From positions 97,905 through 161,904 of the forward strand of contig JAPOWW010000002.1 of NCBI GenBank assembly GCA_026707405.1: a DNA stretch of 64,000 bases, written 5' to 3'. Position 1 is the first letter of the stretch. Each line of letters starts with the position of its first letter. This stretch comes from Chloroflexota bacterium. Lineage in GTDB: Bacteria; Chloroflexota; UBA11872; VXNJ01. A program made the position numbers and the translations under genes. The notes under the pieces were generated by a model. It was not told the DNA's origin and ran no database searches. It saw nothing but the letters and a program-made list of their open reading frames with translations. Below, one piece after another: positions 43,569-51,614 of the stretch.

Positions 43569-44492
43569 ATGGCCACCGCTAGAGCTTTGAATCAACCTCG
43601 GCGGCGAGATCGTATTCACTGGCGTCAGCACCTTCGCGGTTACGCCTTCATAAGCCCCTGGATCGTTGGTTTCCTCATGTTCAGCGCTTACCCGGTCTTT
43701 TACTCCGCCTTCCTGGCGTTCACGGACTACGATCTGCTGAGCGCGCCGGAATTCGTCGGTACGCGCAACTTTACGAAGATGGCCGGCGACCGGCTGTTCT
43801 ACACCGCGCTCGGCAATACGGCCTACTTCACGTTCATCTCGGTTCCCTTGCAGCTCGCCCTGGCGCTCGGAATGGCGCTGCTGCTCAATCTCAAGCTGCG
43901 CGGAATCAATCTCTTTCGAACGACCTTCTACCTCCCGACCGTCGTCCCCCAGGTCGCCAGCGTGATTCTGTTCGTCTACATGTACAACCCCGAGTTCGGG
44001 GTCTTCAATGCCATCCTGGGTTGGTTCGGTCTTCCGAAGCTGGGATGGCTGGCTAATCCCACAATGGCTAAACCGGCCTTCGTCATCATGAGCCTGTGGC
44101 ACGTCGGCGCCCAGATGGTCATCTTCCTTGCGGGTCTCCAGGCAGTGCCTACGGCATTGCAGGAGGCTGCCTCCATTGACGGCGCGGGCGTCCTCCGCCG
44201 GTTTTGGCACGTCACCGTTCCCATGATCAGCCCGGTTATCTTCTTCAACCTCGTCATCGGAATCATCGGATCCTTCCAGGTCTTCACTTCGGCTTACATC
44301 GCGACGGACGGAGGCCCCAAGCACGCCACACTGTTCTACGTGCTCTGGCTCTACAGGCACGCTTTCGAGAATTTCCGCATGGGTTACGCATCGGCGCTTG
44401 GGTGGATTCTTCTTGGAATCATCCTGATCTTTACGGCCATCAACTTCGCGGCCAGCCGTAGATGGGTTTACTACGAAGGGGCCGGAGCGTGA
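43569..44492 (+). CDS. Sugar ABC transporter permease 2, MalF type
   Basis: Six-helix permease of 307 residues with EAA loop EAASIDGAGVLRRFWHVTVP and the same N-terminal pattern (HLRGYAFISPWIVGFLMFSAYPV) as permease 1. The C-terminus SRRWVYYEGAGA overlaps the following malG gene by a GTGA start/stop junction. The DNA of this tail reappears near 47485-47514 in front of the extra malG copy. The ATG at 43569 follows GGGGAGCGAGTA. Confidence 0.93.
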   Translation: MATARALNQPRRRDRIHWRQHLRGYAFISPWIVGFLMFSAYPVFYSAFLAFTDYDLLSAPEFVGTRNFTKMAGDRLFYTALGNTAYFTFISVPLQLALALGMALLLNLKLRGINLFRTTFYLPTVVPQVASVILFVYMYNPEFGVFNAILGWFGLPKLGWLANPTMAKPAFVIMSLWHVGAQMVIFLAGLQAVPTALQEAASIDGAGVLRRFWHVTVPMISPVIFFNLVIGIIGSFQVFTSAYIATDGGPKHATLFYVLWLYRHAFENFRMGYASALGWILLGIILIFTAINFAASRRWVYYEGAGA

Positions 44493-45406
44493 CCGTTCGC
44501 GCAAGCTCCGAGCTAATGACGGCCAGGGTGCGTACCTCGACGGCGTACCGCCTGCGAGGCGGGCTCGCGATGATCCTGACCTACGCCGTGCTGATCTTGA
44601 TCGCGGCCATATCCTCGCTTCCGATGTTCTGGATGATCTCGACCTCGCTCAAGCCCTATGGACGTGAGTTCGTCTTCCCGCCTGAATGGATACCGGTGCC
44701 GGTCGTATGGAGCAATTACATCGACGTGTGGGGAGAGTCGAGCATCCACCTGTACACGATCAACAGCTTCTTGGTTGCGGGGCTGGCGACGTTCGGGACG
44801 ATCCTCTCCTGTTCGATAGTCGCATTCGGATTCGCCCGCTTGCAGTTCTTTGGACGCGACCTGTTGTTCGGAGTCCTGGTCGCTACGTTGATGCTGCCGG
44901 GCATAGTCGTCCTCGTTCCGACGTTCATTCTGTTCCACCACCTGAACTGGATCGACACGCCCATGCCGTTGATAGTCCCCTGGTGGTTCGGCGGCGGCGC
45001 GTTCGGCGGTGCGTTCTACGTTTTCCTGATGCGGCAGTTCATGTTGCAGCTGCCGCTCGAGCTGGACGAAGCCGCCTTGGTCGACGGCGCGTCACATCTG
45101 CGCATCTACTGGCAGATCATCCTGCCGCTGGCGAAACCGGCGCTGGCGGCTACCGGGATATTCTCGTTCATCCATCACTGGAACGACTTTCTCCACCCGC
45201 TCATATTCCTTCATGCCGAGACGTGGCGCACGCTGGCGCTCGGACTACGGTTCTTCATGTTCTCGGAGACTTATGGAAACGTAGGCCGGTGGAACCTGAT
45301 GATGGCGGCTGCGGTGGTGATGCTCTTGCCGGTGCTGATCTTGTTCTTCTCGGCGCAGCGTTATTTCATTCGAGGCATCGCGCTAACGGGCTTGACCGGA
45401 CGGTAA
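44489..45406 (+). CDS. Sugar ABC transporter permease 2, MalG type
   Basis: Permease of 305 residues, EAA loop ELDEAALVDGASHLRIYWQI. The start is GTG at 44489 inside the GTGA overlap with malF (VTVRASSEL); the duplicate at 47515 begins MTVRASSEL at the homologous position, which confirms this start over the longer frame from 44462. It ends ALTGLTGR. A hairpin repeat (module F) begins directly after the stop codon. No ATPase gene follows. Confidence 0.93.
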   Translation: MTVRASSELMTARVRTSTAYRLRGGLAMILTYAVLILIAAISSLPMFWMISTSLKPYGREFVFPPEWIPVPVVWSNYIDVWGESSIHLYTINSFLVAGLATFGTILSCSIVAFGFARLQFFGRDLLFGVLVATLMLPGIVVLVPTFILFHHLNWIDTPMPLIVPWWFGGGAFGGAFYVFLMRQFMLQLPLELDEAALVDGASHLRIYWQIILPLAKPALAATGIFSFIHHWNDFLHPLIFLHAETWRTLALGLRFFMFSETYGNVGRWNLMMAAAVVMLLPVLILFFSAQRYFIRGIALTGLTGR

Positions 45407-45437
45407 CCCGTCATGCCGGACTTGATCCGGCATCCAG
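45407..45437. repeat. Module F hairpin repeat directly after malG
   Basis: ATGCCGGA-CTTGA-TCCGGCAT, a perfect 8-bp stem with a 5-base loop, flanked by CCCGTC and CCAG as in the copy at 34021-34050. It begins right at the malG stop and could double as a transcript-end structure. Confidence 0.72.
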
Positions 45438-45512
45438 AGACGCGACGCATGCCAAAATAAATGCGGCTAGCGCGTCGTCGATTCCTGCCGGACCGTGCCG
45501 CCTAAGCAAGAC

Positions 45513-46451
45513 TCAGAGTCTGATTCCGGTCTCCTGAGCGAAGGCTTTGACCGCCGCCCGAATGCGCGCGTATCCCGCGTGGTTGGTCACCACGTCCTCA
45601 GGGCGCTCCTTGCTGCGCGCCAGGAACCCCGGCTCACGCACCGACTTAACTCTCAGCCGCCCGTCCTGATAGCGAATGTCGACGCTCCACCGGACGCCGT
45701 TGGAGCGGTTCGGCGGCGAGACGTGCGGCAGATGCTGGTGGATCAATAAGGCGTCGCCTACCTGCATCGGCATCGGCGCCGGCTTGAGACCGTCCAACTC
45801 CGGCACGAAATCGCCGGTCCGCCACTGCCAGTCGTAGACCGCCGTGTGATGGTGACCGCCCGGCAGCAGGCTAAGGCAGCCGTTGTTTTCGTCCACGTCG
45901 ACTAGCGGAATCCAGAACCCCGGTTCGGCCATCTGCGGGGCCGCGACGACGCGTGAGAGGTATAGGTCGCTCTGCCGCGCGTCGGTCGGCCCCAGCCCGT
46001 ATTGCCTCTGCACGTAGGTTATGCGGCGCGCCTGGTAGAGCGTGTCTTCGTGCCATCTGTAATCGGCGACGCCGTAGTTCGGCAGCTTGGGACGCAGCCG
46101 ATGGCGGCCCTCGCATTGCACTTCGGGTCCGACGATGTTCTCGGCAATATCCACTAGCTGGGGACTCCTCAGAATCTTGAACAGCTCTGGCCCCATGAGC
46201 ACCGAGCCGACGAGTTCGTTATATATGTCCCCGCACTCCTCCACCATCTTCATGAAGCGGGTCCCAAACCCGTGGTCTTCGTACAGGGAGCTGAGCCGAC
46301 CGGCGTCGTAGTACCTTTGCCCCTGCTCCGATATGGCGTCTTTGATTTCATCGATCAGCGGCTGAATTTCAGCCGGAGTGAACAGCTGCTTAAGAAAGAC
46401 GTATCCCTGCTCTTCGTAATGCCGCTTTTGTTCGTCGGTGAGCCCTGCCAT
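45513..46451 (-). CDS. Phytanoyl-CoA dioxygenase (PhyH) family oxygenase 4
   Basis: Fe(II)/2-oxoglutarate oxygenase of about 312 residues. The iron pair is H134 and D136 in RWHEDTLYQ, then an insert of about 35 residues (to VVAAPQMAEPGFW), LLPGGHHH near 195-202, distal His in LIHQHLPHVSPP and R254. The open frame runs 118 codons further upstream, but that part is translated repeat DNA (modules A, B, D) and not protein-like; ATG at 46451 (MAGLTDEQKRHYEEQGYVF) with GAGGGG about 11 bases upstream is the real start. It is convergent with importer 2. Substrate unknown. Confidence 0.87.
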   Translation of the reverse strand: MAGLTDEQKRHYEEQGYVFLKQLFTPAEIQPLIDEIKDAISEQGQRYYDAGRLSSLYEDHGFGTRFMKMVEECGDIYNELVGSVLMGPELFKILRSPQLVDIAENIVGPEVQCEGRHRLRPKLPNYGVADYRWHEDTLYQARRITYVQRQYGLGPTDARQSDLYLSRVVAAPQMAEPGFWIPLVDVDENNGCLSLLPGGHHHTAVYDWQWRTGDFVPELDGLKPAPMPMQVGDALLIHQHLPHVSPPNRSNGVRWSVDIRYQDGRLRVKSVREPGFLARSKERPEDVVTNHAGYARIRAAVKAFAQETGIRL

Positions 46452-46552
46452 GTCGCTAGTCCCCTCGGAAATCTCCTGCCAGCCCAAAGCGCCTGACATC
46501 GCGTCACTTAGTTTATTCCTAACTATGTAAGCCTGACCGTCGTTCCGCCCGT

Positions 46553-46908
46553 CACTGCCATTCCGAGCGAAGTCGAGGAATCTCCGCCCCGGCCCTCTGT
46601 CGTCACGCCCGCGAAGCGCGTCCCCGTACGCCCCTGAGCCTGCCTGCCCTGAGTCTCTCGAAGGGGTCGAAGGCCGTCCGGAAAAGCCCCCTTCAGATGT
46701 CAATCCGGCGAAGAGCCTGCCCCGTACCCCGATACGGGGCCGGAATCGAGGGGCGGAGTGGCGCGCACCCGCATGCCCCCACGCAAACTTAAGTGCGCCT
46801 CCCACATTATCGATCTATCCGCCCCACCCCCGATCCCCGCCAAATCGTCTATCACCGCCAAGCGCCTTCGTCCACCCCGCGTGTCATTCCCGCAAGAGCG
46901 GGAACCCA
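46553..46908. repeat. Interspersed hairpin repeats A, B, D and E
   Basis: A at 46553-46583, B at 46631-46664 (CTGAGCCTGCCTGCCCTGAG then TCTCTCGAAGG), D at 46714-46750 (CCCCGTACCCCGATACGGGG, perfect 7-bp stem) and E at 46882-46908 (ATTCCCGCAAGAGCGGGAAC). They lie upstream of PhyH gene 4 and artificially extend its open frame. Confidence 0.73.
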
Positions 46909-47287
46909 CGCCCGCTCACACCACGTTTCGCCATAGTCGATCAACTCCTTGTTTTTGCCTGGCTCACAGGGATTTGTTGCCGCAACATGATCACTTGCAC
47001 GTGTTCCAACCCCGCCCATACGTCCCGAATGGGCATCACCCTTGGCGCTCGCTCCGCCCCCTGGCCACCCGCCGCCTGAGGCCGAAAACGGCCGAGTAGA
47101 GGAGCTCGAACAATCCCCACCACTGGTCTAAAGTCACCTGTCCGGGCGTCGATGCCAGGACCACGTCGGTTCGCCCGTCGGCAAGACCTGTCCTGAGCTT
47201 GCCTGCCCTGAGCCGCCGATGGGTCGACGGGCCTGCCCCCACTTGAAACGGCACCGATAGTCTGGATATCCAGAGCGGCGGGAGTTT
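46909..47287. other. Degenerate spacer with one module B fragment
   Basis: No credible gene. A module B repeat part lies at 47187-47216 (TGTCCTGAGCTTGCCTGCCC). Leftward ORFs of 72-119 codons exist but overlap each other in different frames; one holds a protein-like stretch (VTLDQWWGLFELLYSAVFGL) that may be a decayed gene remnant that I cannot identify. Confidence 0.4.
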
Positions 47288-47480
47288 GTGCTAGCTTCAT
47301 TAATCGATTGGACGGAACGGAGCAGGAGGGCCTTGGGTTTGCCTACGCTAGATTTCAAAGGCAAACAGCACATCCACGCCCATCATCTTAGGGTTCCCTG
47401 CCGCCCGCCGGTTCCCGACGCCAACCGCTCGCTTAACCCTGGCGCCTACCACATGATCCGCAGCAATTGCTTGAAGTCTG
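47288..47480 (+). pseudogene. N-terminal fragment of an adenine-specific DNA methyltransferase (type III Mod/COG2189-like)
   Basis: About 60 codons reading LIDWTERSRRALGLPTLDFK then GKQHIHAHHLRVP and RSLNP match, from memory of the family, the segment just before the catalytic region of Mod-type methyltransferases (FKGKxxIYAHHLxVPYRPL, then a DNLIIHGDNL motif). The sequence loses the match right after RSLNPG, and the frame then runs into a malF-like tail. The catalytic DPPY motif is absent, so this is a broken gene cut at a rearrangement joint. Confidence 0.55.
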
Positions 47481-47514
47481 GCCGCAGATGGGTGTACCAC
47501 AGAGGGCCTATGGC

Positions 47515-48435
47515 ATGACCGTTCGCGCAAGCTCCGAGCTGGTCACTGTCACGGTGCGCCGCTCGACTGCATACCGCGTTCGCGGCTGGCTGACCACAAC
47601 CCTGGCCTACGCGGCGCTGTTATTCGTCGGAGCTATTTCCTCGCTGCCGATGTTCTGGATGATCTCCACGTCGCTCAAGGCCTACGGGCGCGAGTTCATC
47701 CACCCCCCCGAATGGATACCGGTGCCCGTCGTATGGACCAACTACCTCGACGTATGGGGCGAGTCGAGCATCCACCTGTACACGATCAACAGCTTCATGG
47801 TGGCGATTCTGGCGACCGTCGGGACACTGCTGTCCTGTTCGCTCGTGGCCTTCGGATTTGCCCGCCTGCAGTTCTTTGGACGCGACCCGTTGTTCGGAAT
47901 CCTGGTCGCGACGCTGATGCTGCCGAGCATAGTGGTGCTCGTTCCAACCTTCATCCTGTTCCGCCATCTGGCCTGGATAAACACCCCCATGCCGCTGATC
48001 GTTCCGTGGTGGTTCGGCGGAGGCGCTTTCGGCGGGGCGTTCTACGTTTTCCTGATGAGGCAATTCATGTTGCAGCTGCCGCTCGAATTGGACGAAGCCG
48101 CCTTGGTCGACGGCGCTTCATACCTGCGCATCTACTGGCAGATCCTTCTGCCGTTGGCCAGGCCGGCGCTCGCGGCTACCACGATCTTCTCGTTCATCCA
48201 CCACTGGAACGACTTCCTCCACCCGCTCATATTCTTGCACTCGGAGACGTGGCGCACGCTGGCGCTGGGGCTGCGGTACTTCATGTCCGCCGAATCCCAA
48301 ACCGGGTCGGGCGCGCGTTGGAACCTGATGATGGCGGCGGCGGTGGTGATGCTGCTGCCGGTGCTGATCTTGTTCTTCTCGGCTCAGCGTTATTTCATCC
48401 GAGGCATCGCTCTCTCAGGATTGACCGGGCGGTAG
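47515..48435 (+). CDS. Orphan duplicate of sugar ABC permease MalG
   Basis: A 306-residue permease very close to the importer 2 malG, with EAA loop ELDEAALVDGASYLRIYWQI and ending ALSGLTGR. The first 20 bases after the start codon match the importer 2 copy (ACCGTTCGCGCAAGCTCCGA). It lacks its own binding protein and MalF; only about 10 codons of a malF tail (GRRWVYHRGPMA in place of SRRWVYYEGAGA) remain in front. The frame is intact, so it may still be expressed and could exchange for the importer 2 subunit, or it may be a recent non-functional copy. Confidence 0.88.
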   Translation: MTVRASSELVTVTVRRSTAYRVRGWLTTTLAYAALLFVGAISSLPMFWMISTSLKAYGREFIHPPEWIPVPVVWTNYLDVWGESSIHLYTINSFMVAILATVGTLLSCSLVAFGFARLQFFGRDPLFGILVATLMLPSIVVLVPTFILFRHLAWINTPMPLIVPWWFGGGAFGGAFYVFLMRQFMLQLPLELDEAALVDGASYLRIYWQILLPLARPALAATTIFSFIHHWNDFLHPLIFLHSETWRTLALGLRYFMSAESQTGSGARWNLMMAAAVVMLLPVLILFFSAQRYFIRGIALSGLTGR

Positions 48436-48468
48436 TGGATTCGGCGTAACGGACACGCCCACCGTCGA

Positions 48469-50502
48469 TCATCCTCCGGGCGATCTCCGTTGGTCGGGTT
48501 TCCGGGCCGGCGCTGGCGCGTCCGCTCCGCTCAGATCGGCGTGCCGCCGGGAGCGGGCCAAGGGGGGCACGCGGTAGCGCTCGCGCGCCACGATAAATGG
48601 CAGTGCTGCGGCAAACGCCAGCCAACCCGCGAGTTGGTAGTCGAAACCATAGTCAGTCCCGTGCATGTCATAGGGTCTGTAGGCGGCGAAGAGGTCGCCA
48701 CGAAACGTAAGAAAGGAAGCATCGTCGAGCCGTGCGGGCAGGCTGTATTGCACGTGAAGGAGGTCGGTCCAGAGAAGATAGATTTCGCTCCGCAGCAGGC
48801 TTCCACGACCCTGGTTCGCGCAGCCGTCTTCAGCGACTGTTGTGAAGTATCCAAAGGCGCAGACCTCTTCGGCGGTAGCCGTCAGATATGCAAAGGCGCT
48901 GACCAACACCACAGCAACCGCGATAGTCAGCGCGTGGGGAATACGGCGCAACCGTGGGAACAGCGGCAGCACCAGGCCCAGCAGAAGCGGCCACGCGTAG
49001 GAAATGTGACGGATGGATTCGGTCGGGTCGGCCGTCCGCAGACTGAAGGGATCGAGTAGCAGCAAGAGCGTGCCATGCGCCAGCAACGCAACGGGCAAGC
49101 CAACCAGGGCAGGATGTATGCGGATTAGGGAAATGGCCCCAAACACTGCGAGGGACACTCCTGCGACAAGGAGGGCCAGCAGCACAGGCTCGGCGAGGTA
49201 CAAATGCTGGGCGGCATGTGCCAGTGGCTCGTGCGCGCTCTCGACGTTGGCGAGGATATTGGCTGGATCCAGTTCACGCGGCGCCTGAGGCCACGGTCGC
49301 TGCACCGCTGGCCACATGGCGGCCGCGAACCCCCCGACCAACACAGTCGCCGGACCCAGCGCCCACCATAGCGAGCGGCGGGAGCGCCGGTGGAACAGCA
49401 GCCCGGCCGGGACTAGCGCCGCATACACGATCCCCTCGGGCCGTATAAGCGCTGTCGCTGCCGCTAGTAGCCCCACCGCCAGACCATGCCAGCGGAGCTT
49501 ATCCGGCGGGATCGCTGCGTCGCACCGTGCCAGCGCCACGACGCGCCAAACGAGCGCCGCCAGCAAGACAATGAACACGGGATCCGGCTCGCTTGCCCCA
49601 AGCGTGTAGATCTGGAAGAACGGCAGGAACAGGATGAGGGACGTGCCTATGAAGGCCCATAGCCGATGTGACGTCAAACGGAGATATAAGGCGTAGAGAA
49701 CGAAGGGCAGGGCGATGTTCGCGAGCAGCATCGGGACATGCGCGGCAGTAAACGTGTGCCCAAACAGGGTAAAGCTCACCATCAAAAGCATCGGCAATAC
49801 CGGCAGGTCGGTCCAGTAGCCGGATCCACCACCCTGCGCCGTTCCGACACCGGCTTCCCAGATCCGGTACCCGCCGCCTGTCGCCAGCGCGTCGGCAATG
49901 GTCCAGTACCGAACTAAGTCGTCCACGGCGAGGTGGAGGAACGGGGTCGCCTGGATTAGGCCTTGCACAAACAGCGAGACGACGATCACCACTGGTGCGG
50001 CTTCGGTCAAGGTGGCCGACCATGCCTCGGCGCGCGATGCGGCCTGGCGCCACGCGGCTCGCTGCGCCAGCCAGATCAGCGCCAGCGCCGCCAGCGCCAG
50101 CGCGCCGTAGAGAATCCGGATGCGATTCCATGACGTCACCGCGTGGTGGATGGAGTCGGAACCGTACACAAGCAGCGCTAAGCCGGTGGGGATGGTCAAC
50201 GGAAGCCAGCGCCAGGCGACGCTCGTGAGATGCGCGTGACTGCTCTTTCGAACATCCCACCAGAGCCAGCTCGTCAGGACTCCAGCCGTGATGGTCCAGA
50301 TTACGGCCCAGCGAGCCGACATCGTCGTGAGCGCCGTGCGATCGTGAAAGAACACGGCCGCGAAGACGGCCGTTCCGACGATCAGAAGTCCTAAGCCTAT
50401 GAACAGCAATGCCCGCGAGAGATATGCCGTCCCGCCGATTCGGCTCACCTGGCCGCCGCTAGCCAGGCCGGCGCCGGCGGCCGCGGGTCTATTCTCGTTC
50501 AT
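48469..50502 (-). CDS. Polytopic GT-C-type glycosyltransferase (ArnT/PMT/RgtA-like)
   Basis: A 677-residue membrane protein with about 12 hydrophobic helices. A large loop after an early helix holds AVDDLVRYWTIADALATGGGY, the acidic-pair site used by GT-C enzymes that take lipid-linked sugars, and GGGYRIWEAGVGTA. A later DPFSLRTADPTESIRHISYAWP region resembles the catalytic-loop side of dolichol-phosphate-type mannosyltransferases. It probably glycosylates proteins or lipids on the outer face of the membrane. The first 15-20 codons (MNENRPAAAGAGLASGG) are antisense to a malG remnant, so the true start may be further downstream or newly acquired. Base usage resembles its neighbours. Confidence 0.72.
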   Translation of the reverse strand: MNENRPAAAGAGLASGGQVSRIGGTAYLSRALLFIGLGLLIVGTAVFAAVFFHDRTALTTMSARWAVIWTITAGVLTSWLWWDVRKSSHAHLTSVAWRWLPLTIPTGLALLVYGSDSIHHAVTSWNRIRILYGALALAALALIWLAQRAAWRQAASRAEAWSATLTEAAPVVIVVSLFVQGLIQATPFLHLAVDDLVRYWTIADALATGGGYRIWEAGVGTAQGGGSGYWTDLPVLPMLLMVSFTLFGHTFTAAHVPMLLANIALPFVLYALYLRLTSHRLWAFIGTSLILFLPFFQIYTLGASEPDPVFIVLLAALVWRVVALARCDAAIPPDKLRWHGLAVGLLAAATALIRPEGIVYAALVPAGLLFHRRSRRSLWWALGPATVLVGGFAAAMWPAVQRPWPQAPRELDPANILANVESAHEPLAHAAQHLYLAEPVLLALLVAGVSLAVFGAISLIRIHPALVGLPVALLAHGTLLLLLDPFSLRTADPTESIRHISYAWPLLLGLVLPLFPRLRRIPHALTIAVAVVLVSAFAYLTATAEEVCAFGYFTTVAEDGCANQGRGSLLRSEIYLLWTDLLHVQYSLPARLDDASFLTFRGDLFAAYRPYDMHGTDYGFDYQLAGWLAFAAALPFIVARERYRVPPLARSRRHADLSGADAPAPARKPDQRRSPGG

Positions 50503-50620
50503 CCATCACTGGAACGACCTCCTCCACCCACTCATATTCCTGCGCTCCGAGACACTGCGCACGCTGGCGCTGCGTTGCTTCATTAGACGCGTCAGTCTCA
50601 CGGGTTTGACCGGGTGGTAG
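50449..50620 (+). pseudogene. Truncated malG tail (third copy) with internal deletion
   Basis: It encodes FSFIHHWNDLLHPLIFLRSE then TLRTLALRC joined directly to FIRRVSLTGLTGW and a stop. Compared with the intact copy (48180-48435), about 120 bases are missing between LALGLR and the final RYFIRGIALSGLTGR. The 3' flank TAGTGAATTCGGCGT matches TAGTGGATTCGGCGT after the intact orphan copy but not after the importer 2 copy, so it derives from the orphan copy. It overlaps the 5' end of the leftward glycosyltransferase gene. Confidence 0.8.
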
Positions 50621-50746
50621 TGAATTCGGCGTCACGAACACGTCGATCTCTCGTGAACCCATAAGAGACACCCCAACGGCATGTAGGCTGATCGCCGTAC
50701 TATTTATACTCTTGCCGGATTCTCGAAAACAGGACTGAACGCGAAC

Positions 50747-51589
50747 ATGTCAGGAAACCCATTCAGAACCGCGGTTGTGCAGATGCAGCCGAAGTTGGGA
50801 GATGTCCAGTCCAATCTGGAGGTAATCGAAGCATCATCCAGGCAAGCGGCGGACCGCGGTGCGACGCTCGTGATAGTCCCGGAGCTTGCGACCACCGGAT
50901 ACCTGCTCGACGAGCGCATCGCCGAGCTGGCCGAGACCATACCCGGAGCGACTTCGGCTCGCCTCCGCGATATCGCTCGCGAGAATTCCGTGTATCTCGT
51001 GTGCGGAATCATCGAGCGCGACGGTGGGAGGTTCTTCAACACCTCGGTGCTTTGCTCGCCGGACGGTGAACTGCTCGCCGTGTACCGCAAGCTCCACTTG
51101 TTTTCGTCTGAGAAGTCCTGGTATTCGCTGGGCAGCGAGCTCTGCGTGGTCGAGACCGAACTCGGCAAAATCGGGCTGACGGTCTGCTATGACCTCATAT
51201 TCCCGGAATACATCAGATCGCTGACTCTGGCTGGCGCGGAGCTGATAGTCAACTGCACCAACTGGGTGACCAACGACTATCAGACTAACGAATGGGGTTG
51301 GAGCGGCGAGCAGGTCCAGTCGCTGGTGCGAACCCGTGCCCTCGAAAATGGCGTTTACGTCGCCATGGCCGACTGTACGGGCGTTGCGGGCGAGTGGCGA
51401 AGCCTCGGGCATTCGTGCATAGCGAGTCCGTCGGGGCGCCTGCTGGCCTGTCTCGGCGAGGAATCAGGCGTTGCAAGCGCGACCGTCGATCTGGACCCGG
51501 AATATCTCTCCGGCTGGCGCTCGATCGCGACTTACTTACCCGACCGGCGTCCCGAGCTTTACAAGGGTATTGGTCAGTCTTCTGAATAG
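50747..51589 (+). CDS. Carbon-nitrogen hydrolase (nitrilase superfamily amidase)
   Basis: A 280-residue cytosolic amidase or nitrilase-type enzyme. The catalytic triad is complete: E46 (VPELATTGY), K115 (YRKLHLF) and C147 (VCYDLIFPE). The NTSVLCSPDGELLAVYRKLHL block is typical of aliphatic amidase and omega-amidase branches; the substrate cannot be fixed. A -10-like TATACT lies at 50705-50710, 37 bases before the ATG. The next gene starts 26 bases after its stop, so the two probably share a transcript. Confidence 0.9.
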   Translation: MSGNPFRTAVVQMQPKLGDVQSNLEVIEASSRQAADRGATLVIVPELATTGYLLDERIAELAETIPGATSARLRDIARENSVYLVCGIIERDGGRFFNTSVLCSPDGELLAVYRKLHLFSSEKSWYSLGSELCVVETELGKIGLTVCYDLIFPEYIRSLTLAGAELIVNCTNWVTNDYQTNEWGWSGEQVQSLVRTRALENGVYVAMADCTGVAGEWRSLGHSCIASPSGRLLACLGEESGVASATVDLDPEYLSGWRSIATYLPDRRPELYKGIGQSSE

Positions 51590-51614
51590 AACGCGGCCTG
51601 GAGGCTGACCCACC

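Noticed and set aside
43308..44504. 398-codon leftward open frame opposite the MalF gene
   Set aside because: Antisense shadow; the charged low-complexity product has no family features and the sense strand encodes a clear permease.
46452..46805. N-terminal 118 codons of the long PhyH 4 frame
   Set aside because: These codons are translated interspersed repeats; the true start is the ATG at 46451.
47036..47254. Leftward 72-codon ORF with a Trp-rich segment as a gene
   Set aside because: It overlaps repeat DNA and other frames, has no start context and no recognisable family; at most a decayed remnant.
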